Part shown: piece by piece, positions 18,170 through 27,146 of the stretch | Layout: each line of letters begins with the position of its first letter | How positions within the stretch are numbered: the first letter of the stretch is position 1 | DNA from: Sphingobacterium paludis | Lineage (GTDB): Bacteria; Bacteroidota; Bacteroidia; Sphingobacteriales; Sphingobacteriaceae | Reading direction: 5' to 3' | Length of the DNA: 64,000 nucleotides | NCBI RefSeq assembly: GCF_004364125.1 | Contig: NZ_SNZV01000008.1 | Location: 124,001-188,000, forward strand | Notes under the pieces: model-generated | Told to the model about the DNA's origin: nothing | Database searches by the model: none | The model's input: only the letters and a program-made list of their open reading frames with translations | Position numbers and translations under genes: made by a program

Positions 18170-18739
18170 ATGAAGCGCTACACCTCGTCAGAACGAACAA
18201 TGTCCGATGGAGACTTATTATCCAGCTACAAGGCTACGGGCGAGTTGGCGACCTGGGGTGAATTGTATAGCAGGCACAGCGAGATGGTGTATTACGTCTG
18301 CCTGCGTTACTTTAAAGATGCCGAGCGAAGTAAAGATGCGGTGATGCAGCTCTTTGAAGAGCTTATTCATAAAGTAAATAAACAGGACATCAAGGATTTC
18401 CCAAAATGGCTTTACGTGGTCAGCAAAAACCATTGCTTGATGGCGTTACGCAGCAGTAAACAGCAATTTACGATTCCTGTAGATGATTTTGTGGAATTCT
18501 CGGTCAATCTGCATCAAGAGGAGAACTATGCCGAAAAAGAGGAACGGTTATCGCTACTGGAAAGCTGTATAGAAAAGCTTCCCGTGAAGCAAAAGATCAC
18601 GGTAGATCTGTTTTTCCTGCAAGAGAAATGCTATAAGGAAGTCGCGGAACTGAGTGGATACAATGTAAAGGAAGTAAAGAGCTTTATCCAAAACGGAAAG
18701 AGGAACTTGAAAATTTGTATGGAGAGCAATGCAGAATAG
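18170..18739 (+). CDS. RNA polymerase sigma-70 family (ECF-type) sigma factor
   Basis: A 189-residue protein with sigma region 2 (about 25-95: LYSRHSEMVYYVCLRYFKD, then KDAVMQLFEELIHKV and FPKWLYVVSKNHCL) and region 4 (about 125-185: LPVKQKITVDLFFLQEKCYK, then EVAELSGYNVKEVKSFIQNG). The 'D-A-x-D' core of region 2 is somewhat altered (RSKDAVMQLFEEL), as in many Bacteroidota ECF factors. ATG 18170 is used here; ATG 18200 is an alternative. Its end overlaps the next gene, a putative anti-sigma protein, by 11 bases, the usual sigma/anti-sigma arrangement. Confidence 0.85.
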   Translation: MKRYTSSERTMSDGDLLSSYKATGELATWGELYSRHSEMVYYVCLRYFKDAERSKDAVMQLFEELIHKVNKQDIKDFPKWLYVVSKNHCLMALRSSKQQFTIPVDDFVEFSVNLHQEENYAEKEERLSLLESCIEKLPVKQKITVDLFFLQEKCYKEVAELSGYNVKEVKSFIQNGKRNLKICMESNAE

Positions 18740-19967
18740 GAAATTCGATATCGCATATATACGTCGCTACGTGCGGGGGGAACTTACTCCGGTGGAGATG
18801 CATGAGGTGGAACGTGCGGCCGAGGCAGACGAAATGCTTATGGATCTTATTCTGGGCGTCGAGACGGAACACTTACAGCAGCTGCCGTCTCAAAAAGAAA
18901 TGATCGAACGGGAGATTGCAGTACGGGTGTCACCAAGTGGAGAAAAAACACGAGTGTTGCCTTGGCGATCGTTAAGCGTTGCCGCTTCGATGCTTGCGGT
19001 ATTGGGTATCTCTGCCTACATCTTTTTACGGTCGCCGCAGCCGCAAGAACACAACATAGCGGTCGAGAAAGCGGATCGGCCGGTCAGTCAGGAGCACACT
19101 CCTTCTCCGCTATATAAAGCGGACAGCATCGAACCGTCCAACGAACAGGTTGGGGAAGCTTCACCCCAGCAACTTGCAGCGAGGAGGCCTAGGATTACAC
19201 GAAATACCGAACCAACATCGACCGACATCCTGCGTGATAGCAATAGCACAGGCGACGACCTTGCCAAAGACAGCGATGCGTTGATTGTCGCGCTGGCGCC
19301 GAGCAATGCACTCGACGCCGTAGAGGTGACAGCAACGCGACCCGCCCGAAAGCAATCGGGAGCGGGCAATGCGGAGCGTACCCCAATCCGTGGCAGCAGC
19401 ATCAGCCTCACGACTAGCAATACAGCTCAAGCTGTCGTATCTGGAAAGGTATTGGATGCCGAGACAAGCAGCCCACTCCAACATGCAGTTATCAAAGACC
19501 TTATATCGAACAAAACCACATCAGCAGATAGCCTCGGCAGGTTTACCCTGGTATCTGACTCCAACCGAGTCAATCTCACGCTAAACTATGTTGGGTACGA
19601 ATCGAAGCAACTGCTCGCCGAAACATCAGCATTGGAAATCAGACTAAACCGCGAGCACAATAGCTTGGACGAAGTCGTTGTATCAAGCCTCAAAAAAAGT
19701 AAAGCTAAGGCTGGCAAGCCCAAGCCGATGGGTGGATGGCGCAATTTTAATGCATATATTAAAAATGCCCTGACGACAGCAGGCTTATCCTCTGGAACCG
19801 TTGTTCTAACCTTTGACCTGGATAGCCACGGTAGGCCTGTTAACATACAGATAGAGAAATCTGTAAGTACTGCACACGATGCCAAGGCAATCCGATTGTT
19901 ACAAGATGGCCCGACTTGGGAACGAAATGTAGAAAACCAACCGGTGCGCGTGAAAATTGAATTCTGA
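18729..19967 (+). CDS. Putative anti-sigma factor with carboxypeptidase-regulatory-like and TonB-like C-terminal domains
   Basis: A 412-residue single-pass membrane protein. The cytoplasmic part (1-80) begins FDIAYIRRYVRGELTPVEMH, like the short helical bundle of Bacteroidota anti-sigma proteins; no zinc-binding His/Cys set is visible. One membrane helix spans about 81-100. The periplasmic part has a low-complexity linker, a carboxypeptidase-regulatory-like domain (about 238-310, VVSGKVLDAETSSPLQHAVI) ending LDEVVVSS, and a TonB C-terminal-like domain (about 335-412, GTVVLTFDLDSHGRPVNIQI). Such a tail could contact outer-membrane receptors and carry a signal to the sigma factor encoded upstream. 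The family assignment is from domain layout. Confidence 0.75.
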   Translation: MQNRKFDIAYIRRYVRGELTPVEMHEVERAAEADEMLMDLILGVETEHLQQLPSQKEMIEREIAVRVSPSGEKTRVLPWRSLSVAASMLAVLGISAYIFLRSPQPQEHNIAVEKADRPVSQEHTPSPLYKADSIEPSNEQVGEASPQQLAARRPRITRNTEPTSTDILRDSNSTGDDLAKDSDALIVALAPSNALDAVEVTATRPARKQSGAGNAERTPIRGSSISLTTSNTAQAVVSGKVLDAETSSPLQHAVIKDLISNKTTSADSLGRFTLVSDSNRVNLTLNYVGYESKQLLAETSALEIRLNREHNSLDEVVVSSLKKSKAKAGKPKPMGGWRNFNAYIKNALTTAGLSSGTVVLTFDLDSHGRPVNIQIEKSVSTAHDAKAIRLLQDGPTWERNVENQPVRVKIEF

Positions 19968-19992
19968 CAGGAAATTCCTTTAGACGAGAGCA

Positions 19993-21072
19993 ATGAAATA
20001 TAAACAAATTAACAATAACTCGATCAATCAGATCATGCTGATCATTATCATTATTTTGATCTCCATTCTGGTATTTAAAAATCTGTCGTATTATCTGCCC
20101 GGATTTCTGGGCGCGATCACCTTGTATATACTCTTCCGCAGGCCCTATTTCAGGCTTACCGAATTTTTCCGTTGGAAAAAATCGCTGACAAGCCTACTGT
20201 TTATCTTGCTATCTATCGTCTTTATTATTCTTCCTATGTGGGCGCTTATCGACTATCTGGTGCCCCAAATAAACCATTTTTTCAGTAATCAACAGCAGAT
20301 TATCGACAAGTTTAATACGCTGAAAGTATTTATGAGCGACAAACCTCTTTTAAAGGATATAGACATGTCGGATACGGCGCTACTTACCTTCCTCCAACGT
20401 TTAACGCGGTATGTGCCTAATATCTTAAATTCTGTGGCTGAGGTTGGCGTAAATATTATTGTGACCTTCTTCGTACTTTACTTTATGCAAGTTCATGCCA
20501 AGTACATGGAGTCAACGTTGTACAAGGCAATTCCGTTCAGCCCGGAAAGCAAACGCGACATATGGAACGAAGTCAATGTTATGGTACGTTCAAATGCCAT
20601 AGGCATTCCGATTTTGGGATTCTTTCAAGGTGTTGTAGCCATGATCGGCTATTGGGTGTTTGGTATTGATAATTTTGTGCTGCTGGGTCTACTCACTGGC
20701 ATTTCGTCTATTGTGCCGATTTTAGGAACAATGACCATTTATATACCGATATGCGCTATTACCCTAGCATCGGGCGAGACGGCGAACGGTATCGGGCTTT
20801 TCATTTACTGTTTTATTTTAGTAGGTGGAATTGATAATGTATTGCGATTTACGATCCTGAAAACCATTGGTGATGTGCCACCGATGATCACCGTATTCGG
20901 TGTGCTATTAGGGCTTAACTTGTTTGGTATGCTGGGGTTGATTTTTGGCCCGTTGATTCTCTCCTCCATTGGTCTATTAATAAAAGTATATAGCCATGAG
21001 TACGGAAAAGGCGATCGAGGCGAAGCAGACAATCCGATGGAGAGCGGACGGCATCTTGACCGTGAACCCTAA
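19993..21072 (+). CDS. AI-2E family transporter (PerM-like membrane protein)
   Basis: A 359-residue inner-membrane protein with about eight predicted hydrophobic helices, including the N-terminal IMLIIIIILISILVFKNLSY and the C-terminal NLFGMLGLIFGPLILSSIGL. The motif ISSIVPILGTMTIYIP and the GxPPMITVFGVLLG stretch are typical of the AI-2E_transport (UPF0118) family, whose members have been linked to export of small solutes or to Na+/H+ exchange; the substrate here is unknown. It follows the anti-sigma gene by 25 bases, so it may belong to the same transcript. Confidence 0.88.
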   Translation: MKYKQINNNSINQIMLIIIIILISILVFKNLSYYLPGFLGAITLYILFRRPYFRLTEFFRWKKSLTSLLFILLSIVFIILPMWALIDYLVPQINHFFSNQQQIIDKFNTLKVFMSDKPLLKDIDMSDTALLTFLQRLTRYVPNILNSVAEVGVNIIVTFFVLYFMQVHAKYMESTLYKAIPFSPESKRDIWNEVNVMVRSNAIGIPILGFFQGVVAMIGYWVFGIDNFVLLGLLTGISSIVPILGTMTIYIPICAITLASGETANGIGLFIYCFILVGGIDNVLRFTILKTIGDVPPMITVFGVLLGLNLFGMLGLIFGPLILSSIGLLIKVYSHEYGKGDRGEADNPMESGRHLDREP

Positions 21073-21140
21073 AACAACATGACATGGCAACATCACAAGA
21101 AATGGATTTTTTTTGCCTGTTAAAAAGCTGAAATTAGGAT

Positions 21141-22004
21141 ATGGAAACGCAACAAGACATCTTAAATTTTAATCGTATCGCGGAAGCAATCGCTTTTGTA
21201 CAGACAAACTACAAAAGCCAGCCATCGCTATCGTCCATCGCAGATCATGTGCACGTTAGCCCCGAGCACTTCCAACGTATCTTTCAGGAATGGGCGGGCG
21301 TGAGTCCGAAAAAGTTTCTGCAATACACGAGTATTCAGCATGCTAAACAGCTCCTCCTCCAAGAGCAGAGCAATCTTTTTGACGCGGCCTATCACACAGG
21401 CCTATCGAGCACAAGTAGACTGCACGATCTCTTCATCAAGATCGAAGGTATGACGCCCGCAGAATACCAACAAGGGGGCAAACAGTTGTTGATTCATTAT
21501 GCATCCTATCCCTCGCCGTTTGGGGATGTTTTTGTCGCATCGACGGCCAAGGGTATTTGCTATGTGGCTTTTGAAAGCATGGATCATGATGTAAGCGAAA
21601 CACTGTTTGCTATGTATCCTAACGCGAGGTTTATCGCGGCACCATCAGCCATCCACCAAGCGGTGTTAGCGTTCTTCAATCGAGATTGGTCGGATTTAAA
21701 GGAAGTCAAACTCCATTTGCGAGGTACACCTTTTCAATTGCATGTTTGGGAAGCGTTACTCAAGATTCCTGCCGGGCAGCTTCTGAGCTATCAACACATT
21801 GCGAAACGCATAGGGAGAAGTGCTGCGTCACGTGCGGTAGGTACCGCCATCGGGAGTAACCCGATCGCTTATCTCATTCCCTGCCATCGGGTAATACAAA
21901 CTTCTGGCCTACTGGGCGGCTACCGTTGGGGGCTCGTTCGAAAAACCGCGCTCATCGCATGGGAAAGTGCACTAACATGGAACAACACGGATGAAACTAT
22001 TTGA
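21141..22004 (+). CDS. Ada-like protein: AraC-type regulator fused to methylated-DNA-protein-cysteine methyltransferase
   Basis: A 287-residue two-domain protein. Residues 10-112 form an AraC-type helix-turn-helix region (SLSSIADHVHVSPEHFQRIF and DAAYHTGLSSTSRLHDLFIK). Residues 118-280 form an O6-alkylguanine-DNA alkyltransferase with the acceptor Cys 248 in the motif IPCHRVI, preceded by SRAVGTAIGSNP and followed by GYRWGLVRKTALIAWE. The N-terminal metal-binding Ada domain that senses phosphotriesters is missing, so damage sensing must differ from E. coli Ada. The end overlaps alkB by 14 bases, so the two repair proteins are co-translated. Confidence 0.92.
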   Translation: METQQDILNFNRIAEAIAFVQTNYKSQPSLSSIADHVHVSPEHFQRIFQEWAGVSPKKFLQYTSIQHAKQLLLQEQSNLFDAAYHTGLSSTSRLHDLFIKIEGMTPAEYQQGGKQLLIHYASYPSPFGDVFVASTAKGICYVAFESMDHDVSETLFAMYPNARFIAAPSAIHQAVLAFFNRDWSDLKEVKLHLRGTPFQLHVWEALLKIPAGQLLSYQHIAKRIGRSAASRAVGTAIGSNPIAYLIPCHRVIQTSGLLGGYRWGLVRKTALIAWESALTWNNTDETI

Positions 22005-22602
22005 AGATCCTATCGAACCCGACAAAAACCTGCTCCCCTATGATGGTGAGGTAAATTACTTTGGTCAAATTTTTACAGCGCAGGATGCCGACAGCTATCT
22101 CCAGCAATTATTAGAAACCCTGGACTGGCAGCATGATCAAGCGGTGATTTTTGGTAAACATGTGACGACGAAGCGCAAGGTTGCCTGGTATGGAGATCAT
22201 GCTTTTGAATATACGTATTCCGGTATTTTGAAGCGTGCTTTACCCTGGCCAGCGCTACTTCTCGATATCAAAAAGAAAGTGGAAGCGCATAGCAAGACTC
22301 GTTTTAACTCGTGCCTTTGTAACCTGTATAATGATGGCTCGGAAGGCATGGCTTGGCATAGCGATGGCGAAAAGGATTTAGAGAAACATGGCACAATAGC
22401 ATCGGTAACCTTCGGCGCAGAACGGAAGTTTGGATTTAAACACAAACGGGATAAAACTTCCATCTACATGCAGTTGGAGCACGGCAGCCTATTAACGATG
22501 AAAGGCGAAACGCAGGATCACTGGTTGCATCGCCTACCACCAACCGTGAAAGTGCGGACTCCGCGGGTTAACCTTACATTCCGAACTATAAAAAACCAAT
22601 AA
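21991..22602 (+). CDS. AlkB-like 2-oxoglutarate/Fe(II)-dependent DNA dealkylase
   Basis: A 203-residue dioxygenase of the ALKBH2/3 type that removes methyl groups from 1-methyladenine and 3-methylcytosine by oxidation. The iron ligands are visible: His 123 and Asp 125 in WHSDGE and His 180 in HWLHRLP; Arg 192 and Arg 198 in PRVNLTFR bind 2-oxoglutarate. FNSCLCNLYNDGSEGMAWHS is the family core. It overlaps the Ada-like gene, giving a compact alkylation-repair operon. Confidence 0.93.
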   Translation: MKLFEDPIEPDKNLLPYDGEVNYFGQIFTAQDADSYLQQLLETLDWQHDQAVIFGKHVTTKRKVAWYGDHAFEYTYSGILKRALPWPALLLDIKKKVEAHSKTRFNSCLCNLYNDGSEGMAWHSDGEKDLEKHGTIASVTFGAERKFGFKHKRDKTSIYMQLEHGSLLTMKGETQDHWLHRLPPTVKVRTPRVNLTFRTIKNQ

Positions 22603-22782
22603 TCATCAACACATTGTCACAACGCTTTGGTTTTGTTGTTTTATAATCATCTTCGTTCAGCGTAGTTGACCTCGCGCTATTTACTGCATCGATTTTGTGT
22701 ACATTGTATATAAAGATTTTATTATGCGATGTCTTTGATTTCTAGACATTTCAGATGGTCTTAAAAAATATATTATTTACAT

Positions 22783-23526
22783 ATGAAACAGTTAGAAAAT
22801 AAAGTGGCTATCGTAACTGGTGGCGCTTCTGGTATCGGCAAAGCGATTGTTGAAGCCTTTTTAAAAGCTGGCGCCAAAGTCGTCGTATCTGACTTAAATG
22901 AGTCATTGGGCCACGAATTGGTCAATGCAGATAAAGATGGACGAATTGTTTTTATTAAAGCGGACTCTTCATCGCCTGAAGACAACGAAAAAATTGTGAA
23001 TGCAGCCGTTGAAAATTTTGGGGCGCTTCACATTGCGGTCAATAATGCCGGTATTGGCGGTGCCGCTGCGATTGTCGGCGAATATCCACTAGATTCCTGG
23101 AATAAAGTGATTGACATAAATCTGAATGGTGTCTTTTATGGTATGCACTATCAACTCCCCGAGATCGAGAAGGTCGGCGGCTCGATTATCAATGTCGCGT
23201 CTATATTAGGAGCCGTGGGCTTCGCGCAATCATCCGCATATGTAGCGGCTAAGCATGGCGTAGTTGGTCTGACAAAATCTGCAGCCTGGGAATATGGTAC
23301 GCGCAACGTACGTATCAACGCGATTGGTCCGGGCTTTATTTCTACGCCACTAATAAATGATCATCTTGACCAAGGAACACAAGATTACCTAGCGTCGCAA
23401 CACGCGATGCAGCGTTTGGGAAGACCAGAAGAAGTCGCGGAACTGACGCTTTGGTTGGCCTCCGACAAATCGAGCTTTGTTACCGGTAGCTATTACCCGG
23501 TGGACGGGGGCTATCTGGCGAAATAA
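22783..23526 (+). CDS. SDR family oxidoreductase
   Basis: A 247-residue classical short-chain dehydrogenase/reductase. The NAD(P)-binding motif TGGASGIGKA is at residues 12-21, NNAGIGG at about 86-92, catalytic Ser in INVASILG near 137 and Tyr/Lys in YVAAKHG (about 151-155). GPGFISTPL and the C-terminal YYPVDGGYLAK follow the family pattern. Asp at the end of the second beta strand (VVSDLNES) favours NAD over NADP. The substrate is unknown. It stands alone between the alkB operon and convergent folC. Confidence 0.92.
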   Translation: MKQLENKVAIVTGGASGIGKAIVEAFLKAGAKVVVSDLNESLGHELVNADKDGRIVFIKADSSSPEDNEKIVNAAVENFGALHIAVNNAGIGGAAAIVGEYPLDSWNKVIDINLNGVFYGMHYQLPEIEKVGGSIINVASILGAVGFAQSSAYVAAKHGVVGLTKSAAWEYGTRNVRINAIGPGFISTPLINDHLDQGTQDYLASQHAMQRLGRPEEVAELTLWLASDKSSFVTGSYYPVDGGYLAK

Positions 23527-23549
23527 TCTGGAAACTTTTATGACTTGCG

Positions 23550-23577
23550 GTATAGCGCTGCCCTAGCAGGGCTATAC
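23550..23577. terminator. Imperfect hairpin between convergent SDR and folC genes
   Basis: GTATAGC (23550-23556) pairs with GCTATAC (23571-23577), with a further CTG/CAG pairing inside. It overlaps the stop codon of folC. It may act on both strands, but no good T-run is present. Confidence 0.4.
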
Positions 23578-24881
23578 TATGTTTTATTCGCCAAGATTTC
23601 TGCCACGACAAAATTGCTTCCCCCGATAAATATAAGGTCACCTTTTTCGTAGTGGTCTAAAGCCGTCTGCAGCGCTTGATTAACGGAGTCAAATGCATGC
23701 CCTATACAACCATATTGTTCAGCAGCAGCCCTTAACTCCACGGCCGGCAACGCACGCGGCATATCGGGGCTGGCAAAATAATAGACAGCCTCTTTAGGCA
23801 ATAAGGGCAACATATGGCTTAGATCTTTATCGCGCATGGCTCCGATGACCAAGTGTAATCTTTTGTAGTCTACCTGCGCTAAATTTGAAACAACGGCTCG
23901 AATGCCATCTTCATTGTGCCCCGTATCACAGATAATATATGGCTCGGTGGATAATGTTTGCCAGCGGCCCTGCAGCCCGGTGTTTTCCTGTACATGCAAG
24001 AGCCCATCTTGTACATGCGAATTTTCAATCACCCAGCCTTGACGCCTCAATTTATCCACTGCTGTGAGTACGCCAAGCAAATTCTTCTGTTGGTATAACC
24101 CGGATAGTTGCATGGTCCAAGATTGGTGAGTATCTGTTTTACGATCTTGTATGTCAACCAGCACACCTTCGCGCTTAGGGTCTACGCTTACCACCTCAAG
24201 CTCGGCCGATGCAAATGTTAGTGGTGCGCCCAACGATCTTGCTCGTTGTTCAAACACATGGGCTATATCTTCGTTTCGTTCGGAAACAACCACCGGAATG
24301 CCCGGCTTTATGATGCCCGCTTTTTCAGCCGCTATCTCCTCCAATGTGTCACCCAGCAGATTCATATGGTCTAAACCAATATTCGTTATAACACATAGCT
24401 CTGGTGTAATAATATTCGTACTATCTAACCGGCCGCCTAGCCCGACTTCAATAATAGCGATATCGACGTGCTCCTTTGCAAAATAATCAAAAGCTAGTGC
24501 AACGGTGACCTCAAAGAATGAAGGTTTGATATCCTCAATCAGCGGTAAGTTCTTATTGATAAACTCGACGACATACGCTTTAGGAATCATTTGCCCATCA
24601 ATGCGTATGCGTTCACGAAAATCTACTAAATGGGGCGATGTGTACAATCCGGTTTTATACCCAGCGCAGGCATAAATAGAGGCCAACATATGAGAGGTCG
24701 ATCCTTTACCGTTTGTCCCTGCCACATGGACAGATTTGAATTGTTGATGGGGGTTACCAAGTTCGGCACAGAAACGAAGTGTGTTGTCTACATCCTTTTT
24801 GATAGCGCTAGCACCATCTCGTGTAAACATGGGTAATCGAGCATATAAATACTCGATTACCTCATCGTATGTCTTCATCAT
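23577..24881 (-). CDS. folC: Folylpolyglutamate synthase / dihydrofolate synthase
   Basis: Joins dihydropteroate and glutamate, and adds further glutamates to folates. The 434-residue protein has the Mur-ligase type P-loop AGTNGKGSTS (residues 54-63), FTRDGASAIKKDVDNT at the N terminus, TSPHLVDFRERIRIDG for the folate site, and EVGLGGRLDSTNII followed by GLDHMNLLG in the core. The length is normal. ATG 24881 and ATG 24878 are both possible starts. It lies 10 bases after tonB on the same strand, so it probably rides on the tonB transcript. Confidence 0.96.
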   Translation of the reverse strand: MMKTYDEVIEYLYARLPMFTRDGASAIKKDVDNTLRFCAELGNPHQQFKSVHVAGTNGKGSTSHMLASIYACAGYKTGLYTSPHLVDFRERIRIDGQMIPKAYVVEFINKNLPLIEDIKPSFFEVTVALAFDYFAKEHVDIAIIEVGLGGRLDSTNIITPELCVITNIGLDHMNLLGDTLEEIAAEKAGIIKPGIPVVVSERNEDIAHVFEQRARSLGAPLTFASAELEVVSVDPKREGVLVDIQDRKTDTHQSWTMQLSGLYQQKNLLGVLTAVDKLRRQGWVIENSHVQDGLLHVQENTGLQGRWQTLSTEPYIICDTGHNEDGIRAVVSNLAQVDYKRLHLVIGAMRDKDLSHMLPLLPKEAVYYFASPDMPRALPAVELRAAAEQYGCIGHAFDSVNQALQTALDHYEKGDLIFIGGSNFVVAEILANKT

Positions 24882-24891
24882 CGAAAGTAAA

Positions 24892-25713
24892 CTATCTCAA
24901 CTTGAAATTGAACAAAATAACGCCTGTCTGCGAATCAGGGGCATTGGGAAGTTGATTTAATCTGGCTCCCATAACGGCTCTTTCGCACTTTTCAAGAAGG
25001 CTGCGACTGGATATCGTCGTGCCACGTACGCCGGCGCGGGCATAGGTTATTACCCCGTTTTGGTTTACTTTAAACTCTACAGCAACACGTCCTGCTTGTT
25101 GACCATCATCTTGGATGCGTGGTGGCACTTCGAAACGACGGTTAGCGATGGTAAGCATCATGTTACCATCCCCAGAGCCTCCTTCACCATAATTGCTAGC
25201 CAAAGGGTCGCCGAGGTTACTACCTTGGTTTCCGGCTGTCGAGCCTGTACCATCACCCGTACCTGTGGCATTATTCTTCTTCCCTTTATACAAGGCATTT
25301 GGATTAACCGCGGGCTTTGCGTCTTTCTTTTCCACCGTCGCCACATCGGCATTTGCTTTAACGGGCTTTTCGTTTTTTGGAACAGCCGGCGCATCTTCAA
25401 CATCCTGTGTGGCCACTACTTTATCCGCTACTTGTTGGGATGGTGTAGGAACTGGCGTAGCAACCGGATCTATTTTATCGGGCTTGACATTATTCGCATT
25501 TTCGTCCATTGAAGGCTCATCAACACTCATATAATCATCCCCCATGCCTTCTTCCGCAGTTCCATAATTGACAACAATACCGCCCATACCATAGCGCGGC
25601 ACATCGCCTCCAAAAACCACAAAAAACGCAATCAACACCAAAATACCCATTACAGCCGTAGACAGTCCTAGGGCTTTTGGTAGATTATTTTCCTCTTGCG
25701 AATGGTAATACAT
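24892..25713 (-). CDS. TonB-like energy transducer
   Basis: A 273-residue protein with one N-terminal membrane helix (about 13-34, KALGLSTAVMGILVLIAFFV), a Pro/Lys/Asp-rich spacer (about 60-150), a Gly/Asn/Ser-rich stretch, and a C-terminal domain (about 190-273, RVAVEFKVNQNGVITYARAG) of the TonB/TolA C-terminal type. Together with the exbD and exbB genes upstream it would couple the proton gradient to outer-membrane transport. The C-terminal box is less like E. coli TonB than TolA-type or gliding-type homologues, so a TolA-like role is possible. Confidence 0.85.
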   Translation of the reverse strand: MYYHSQEENNLPKALGLSTAVMGILVLIAFFVVFGGDVPRYGMGGIVVNYGTAEEGMGDDYMSVDEPSMDENANNVKPDKIDPVATPVPTPSQQVADKVVATQDVEDAPAVPKNEKPVKANADVATVEKKDAKPAVNPNALYKGKKNNATGTGDGTGSTAGNQGSNLGDPLASNYGEGGSGDGNMMLTIANRRFEVPPRIQDDGQQAGRVAVEFKVNQNGVITYARAGVRGTTISSRSLLEKCERAVMGARLNQLPNAPDSQTGVILFNFKLR

Positions 25714-25852
25714 GCTTTTTTAAATTAAAAAGTCAAAATTAAAAACTCAAAAGTGAGAAGGTAAAAGTAAAAATGAGAAGGCAAAAGTGATAAGTCAGAA
25801 TTCTTAATGCTCCCCCTGTCCGCACTACTTAGTACCCACTACTCACTACCCT

Positions 25853-26260
25853 CTAGTCCTTCTTCGGCTCGGTCGCCAAAACCAGCTTCACCTTATTTCT
25901 ATTCGCGACGTCCATAACAGAAATCACGTTCTGAATCGGCACCGAACTATCCGCATAAAGCATAATGGTTAATTCCTCGCCGTTCACAATCTGGCTTTGA
26001 ATTAACGGCTCTAACTGATCTAAACCGACCGTTTGTTTATCTACATGGTAATTCAAATCTGCAGTGATAGAAACCGTCAATGTTTTCTTCGCAACAGATT
26101 GTTCGCCCGCACTGGACTTCGGTAAAAGAAGTTTTACAACTTGCGGGTTTGCTACCGCAGAAGCCAGTAGAAAGAACAGCATCAAGAAGAACATGATATC
26201 GTTCAGGGCCGCTGTATGCACTTCAGCCGTAGGCTTATGTCTTCTATTTCTTAAATTCAT
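25853..26260 (-). CDS. exbD: ExbD/TolR family biopolymer transport protein
   Basis: A 135-residue inner-membrane protein with a single helix near residues 18-40 (LNDIMFFLMLFFLLASAV) that contains the conserved proton-channel Asp. The periplasmic domain (about 55-130) has the family pattern LTVSITADLNYHVD and MLYADSSVPIQNVISVMDVA. It sits between exbB and tonB, separated from each by about 140 bases of low-complexity sequence, which is unusual for this operon. Confidence 0.93.
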   Translation of the reverse strand: MNLRNRRHKPTAEVHTAALNDIMFFLMLFFLLASAVANPQVVKLLLPKSSAGEQSVAKKTLTVSITADLNYHVDKQTVGLDQLEPLIQSQIVNGEELTIMLYADSSVPIQNVISVMDVANRNKVKLVLATEPKKD

Positions 26261-26397
26261 TGGTCAAAGTGAAAAGTCAAAATTATCTTTGATGAGCTCG
26301 CTACGCTCGGTTTAAAAGTCAAGATCTGCAAGTCAAACGTGAAAATAAAAAGCGAAGGCTTCAATACTTGAGATCACGTTGACTGCCTTATTTCAAG

Positions 26398-27099
26398 CTA
26401 TACGCCTGGTTCGTCCAATAGATCTATAAACTCTACAGAATCTGTCTCCATGCGTAAGATCACGCGCTCTACCATCATGTTAAGCACATGGTACCCGATA
26501 TACGCTAAGATACCTACGGTAAGCCCGCTAGCAGAAGCAATCATCTTTACATAAAGACCTCCAGATACCGATCCAATATCGATACCACCTGCCACTTCCA
26601 CGTCACGGAAGATCTGAATAACACCAAATATTGTTCCCACAAATCCAAGCATGGGCGCAATACCGGCTACAATTCCAAGTATATTGATGTTTTTCTCCAA
26701 TTTTGACACTTCCAGCTTTCCAGCATTCTCGATTGCACCTTCAATATCTTTTATTGGTCGCCCTACCCGAGCAAGACCTTTCTGTAGCATGCGCGCAAGC
26801 GCCGAATTGCTGGAGCGACAAACTGCTATTGCTGCGTCTAGGCGTCCAGACATGACGTTGCTTTTAATTTGTGACATCAAACCTGAGTCCGTTTTCGACG
26901 CTTTACGAATCGTGATGTAGCGTTCGAAAAAGATAACTAAGGCTAAAAACAAAAGGAAAATAATTGGAATCATAATCCAACCTCCCTTCATCAACAACTC
27001 TATAAGGTTTAGATTTTCATCCGTTGTTGCTAATGCTACCGCCTGCTGTTGAACCGAGTTCACAGAATCCACCGTTAAATTCTCTTGTATTAATGACAT
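26398..27099 (-). CDS. exbB: MotA/TolQ/ExbB proton channel family protein
   Basis: A 233-residue inner-membrane protein with three membrane helices: about 44-62 (WIMIPIIFLLFLALVIFFER), about 143-165 (LGIVAGIAPMLGFVGTIFGV) and about 187-210 (MIASASGLTVGILAYIGYHV). The motif APMLGFVGTIFGVI is the ExbB/TolQ hallmark, and the Thr facing the channel is kept. It forms the stator with ExbD and TonB encoded downstream. It is the first gene of the exbB-exbD-tonB-folC group. Confidence 0.94.
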   Translation of the reverse strand: MSLIQENLTVDSVNSVQQQAVALATTDENLNLIELLMKGGWIMIPIIFLLFLALVIFFERYITIRKASKTDSGLMSQIKSNVMSGRLDAAIAVCRSSNSALARMLQKGLARVGRPIKDIEGAIENAGKLEVSKLEKNINILGIVAGIAPMLGFVGTIFGVIQIFRDVEVAGGIDIGSVSGGLYVKMIASASGLTVGILAYIGYHVLNMMVERVILRMETDSVEFIDLLDEPGV

Positions 27100-27146
27100 A
27101 GTCTTGTTTCGTATATTTTGTTATCAGGTTTATGTTTATTCTATTA

